From JBICHM01 sp043101835 (GTDB taxonomy: Bacteria > Planctomycetota > Phycisphaerae > Phycisphaerales > UBA1924): a stretch of 5,971 bases of DNA. The notes beneath the pieces are model-generated. The model ran no database searches. It saw only the letters and a list, made by a program, of their open reading frames with translations, and was not told the origin of the DNA. The DNA lies in NCBI GenBank assembly GCA_043101835.1, contig JBICHM010000325.1, positions 1-5,971 on the forward strand, written 5' to 3'. Shown here piece by piece: positions 5,277-5,971 of this stretch. The position numbers were made by a program, and so were the translations under genes. The stretch's first letter is position 1. Each line of letters begins with the position of its first letter.

Positions 5277-5971
5277 ATGCCGTTCGAGATCAAGACCACC
5301 GAGCCCGTCCTCACCAAGCGCATCCCTTCCGGTCCCTACGGCGACCCCAAGGACCGCCACATCGTCTCCTACGACGAGTTTGTGAAGACCGGCGGCTACG
5401 AAGGCCTCAAGAAGGCCATCGCCATGGACCCCGGCGCCGTCGTCGGCGTCGTCAAGGACTCGCAGCTCCGAGGGCGCGGCGGCGCAGGCTTCCCCACCGG
5501 CCTCAAGTGGTCCTTCCTCCCCAAGACCGACGACCCCAACGACGTCGGCCAGCGCTACCTTGCCATCAACGCCGATGAGTCCGAGCCCGGCACCTTCAAG
5601 GACCGGCTCCTCATGGACTTCGATCCGCACCTCATGCTCGAGGGCATCGCCATCTGCTGCTACGCCTGCCGCATCAGCCGGGCGTACATCTACATCCGCG
5701 GCGAGTACTACCACCAGGCGCGCGTCGTCGAGAACGCCATCAAGGAGGCGTACGACAACGGCGTCTTCGGCGGCAAGGGCCTGCTCAAGGGCGCGACCAC
5801 CGCCACCGGCAAGCCCTGGGTCGTCGACTGCCACCTCCACCGCGGCGCGGGCGCGTACATCTGCGGCGAAGAGACAGGGCTGCTCGAATCCCTCGAAGGC
5901 AAGCGAGGCTGGCCGCGCAACAAGCCCCCGTTCCCCGCCATCGAAGGCCTCTTCGGCAAGCCGACCATCAT
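5277..5971 (+). CDS. nuoF: NADH-quinone oxidoreductase subunit F (51 kDa-type), 3' end outside the window
   Basis: The first 231 residues of the complex I subunit that binds NADH and FMN and carries a [4Fe-4S] cluster are present; the frame is still open at the right edge. It accepts electrons from NADH on the cytoplasmic side and passes them along the cluster chain, with NuoE as partner. Diagnostic segments are RGRGGAGFPTGLKW (65-78, FMN/NADH-site glycine-rich loop), NADESEPGTFKDR (98-110), YIYIRGEYYHQA (137-148), GAGAYICGEETGLLESLEG (190-208) and the KPPFPA stretch (216-221). The SLBB domain and the cysteine cluster motif would lie beyond the window. The start at 5277 has AGGAAAG 9 bases upstream, and the N-terminus lacks the extra ferredoxin or thioredoxin domain of hydrogenase diaphorase subunits, so true complex I is favoured over HoxF/HndC types. 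A Cys-rich CCYAC (127-131) sits in a helix that is usually Ala-rich. It probably shares a transcript with the 75-residue gene. Confidence 0.95.
   Translation, partial: MPFEIKTTEPVLTKRIPSGPYGDPKDRHIVSYDEFVKTGGYEGLKKAIAMDPGAVVGVVKDSQLRGRGGAGFPTGLKWSFLPKTDDPNDVGQRYLAINADESEPGTFKDRLLMDFDPHLMLEGIAICCYACRISRAYIYIRGEYYHQARVVENAIKEAYDNGVFGGKGLLKGATTATGKPWVVDCHLHRGAGAYICGEETGLLESLEGKRGWPRNKPPFPAIEGLFGKPTI

Noticed and set aside
4725..5840. A 371-codon minus-strand open frame across nuoF and the 75-residue gene
   Set aside because: It runs opposite clear NuoF sequence and has no motif of its own.

Overview
The window is very GC-rich DNA with codon third positions that are almost always G or C. It looks like chromosomal sequence from a planctomycete, probably of the Phycisphaerae type. 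That is an inference, resting on base composition, an exported lamin-tail protein with a GDANLDG segment, and complex I subunits embedded among envelope genes. No phage, insertion sequence, CRISPR array, tRNA or rRNA signal was seen.

Layout from left to right: (1) an exported lamin-tail-domain protein that enters from the left edge and ends at 779; (2) an exported serine beta-lactamase-like hydrolase with a C-terminal accessory domain (880-2394), followed by a strong GC hairpin at 2417-2451; (3) nuoE, the NADH:quinone oxidoreductase 24 kDa-type [2Fe-2S] subunit (2497-3051), followed by a terminator-like hairpin; (4) an OprB-like outer-membrane porin (3212-4345); (5) on the minus strand, a small two-helix membrane protein (4333-4845) whose 3' end overlaps the porin gene by 13 bases; (6) a divergent intergenic region with a plausible promoter; (7) a 75-residue protein of unknown function (5014-5241); (8) nuoF, the FMN/NADH-binding subunit, from 5277 and cut by the right edge.

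NuoE and NuoF together form the NADH-oxidising tip of respiratory complex I, and their genes are normally adjacent. Here about 2.2 kb of apparently unrelated envelope genes lies between them. nuoE appears to have its own promoter and terminator, while nuoF appears to be transcribed with the small 75-residue gene. The other genes are cell-envelope or secreted functions: surface protein, periplasmic hydrolase, outer-membrane channel and inner-membrane protein.

No clearly new defence, mobile or biosynthetic system is visible. The points most worth a second look are the split nuoE/nuoF arrangement, the hairpin with a -10-like hexamer in its loop before nuoE, the small gene and hairpin directly before nuoF, and the overlapping convergent gene pair.
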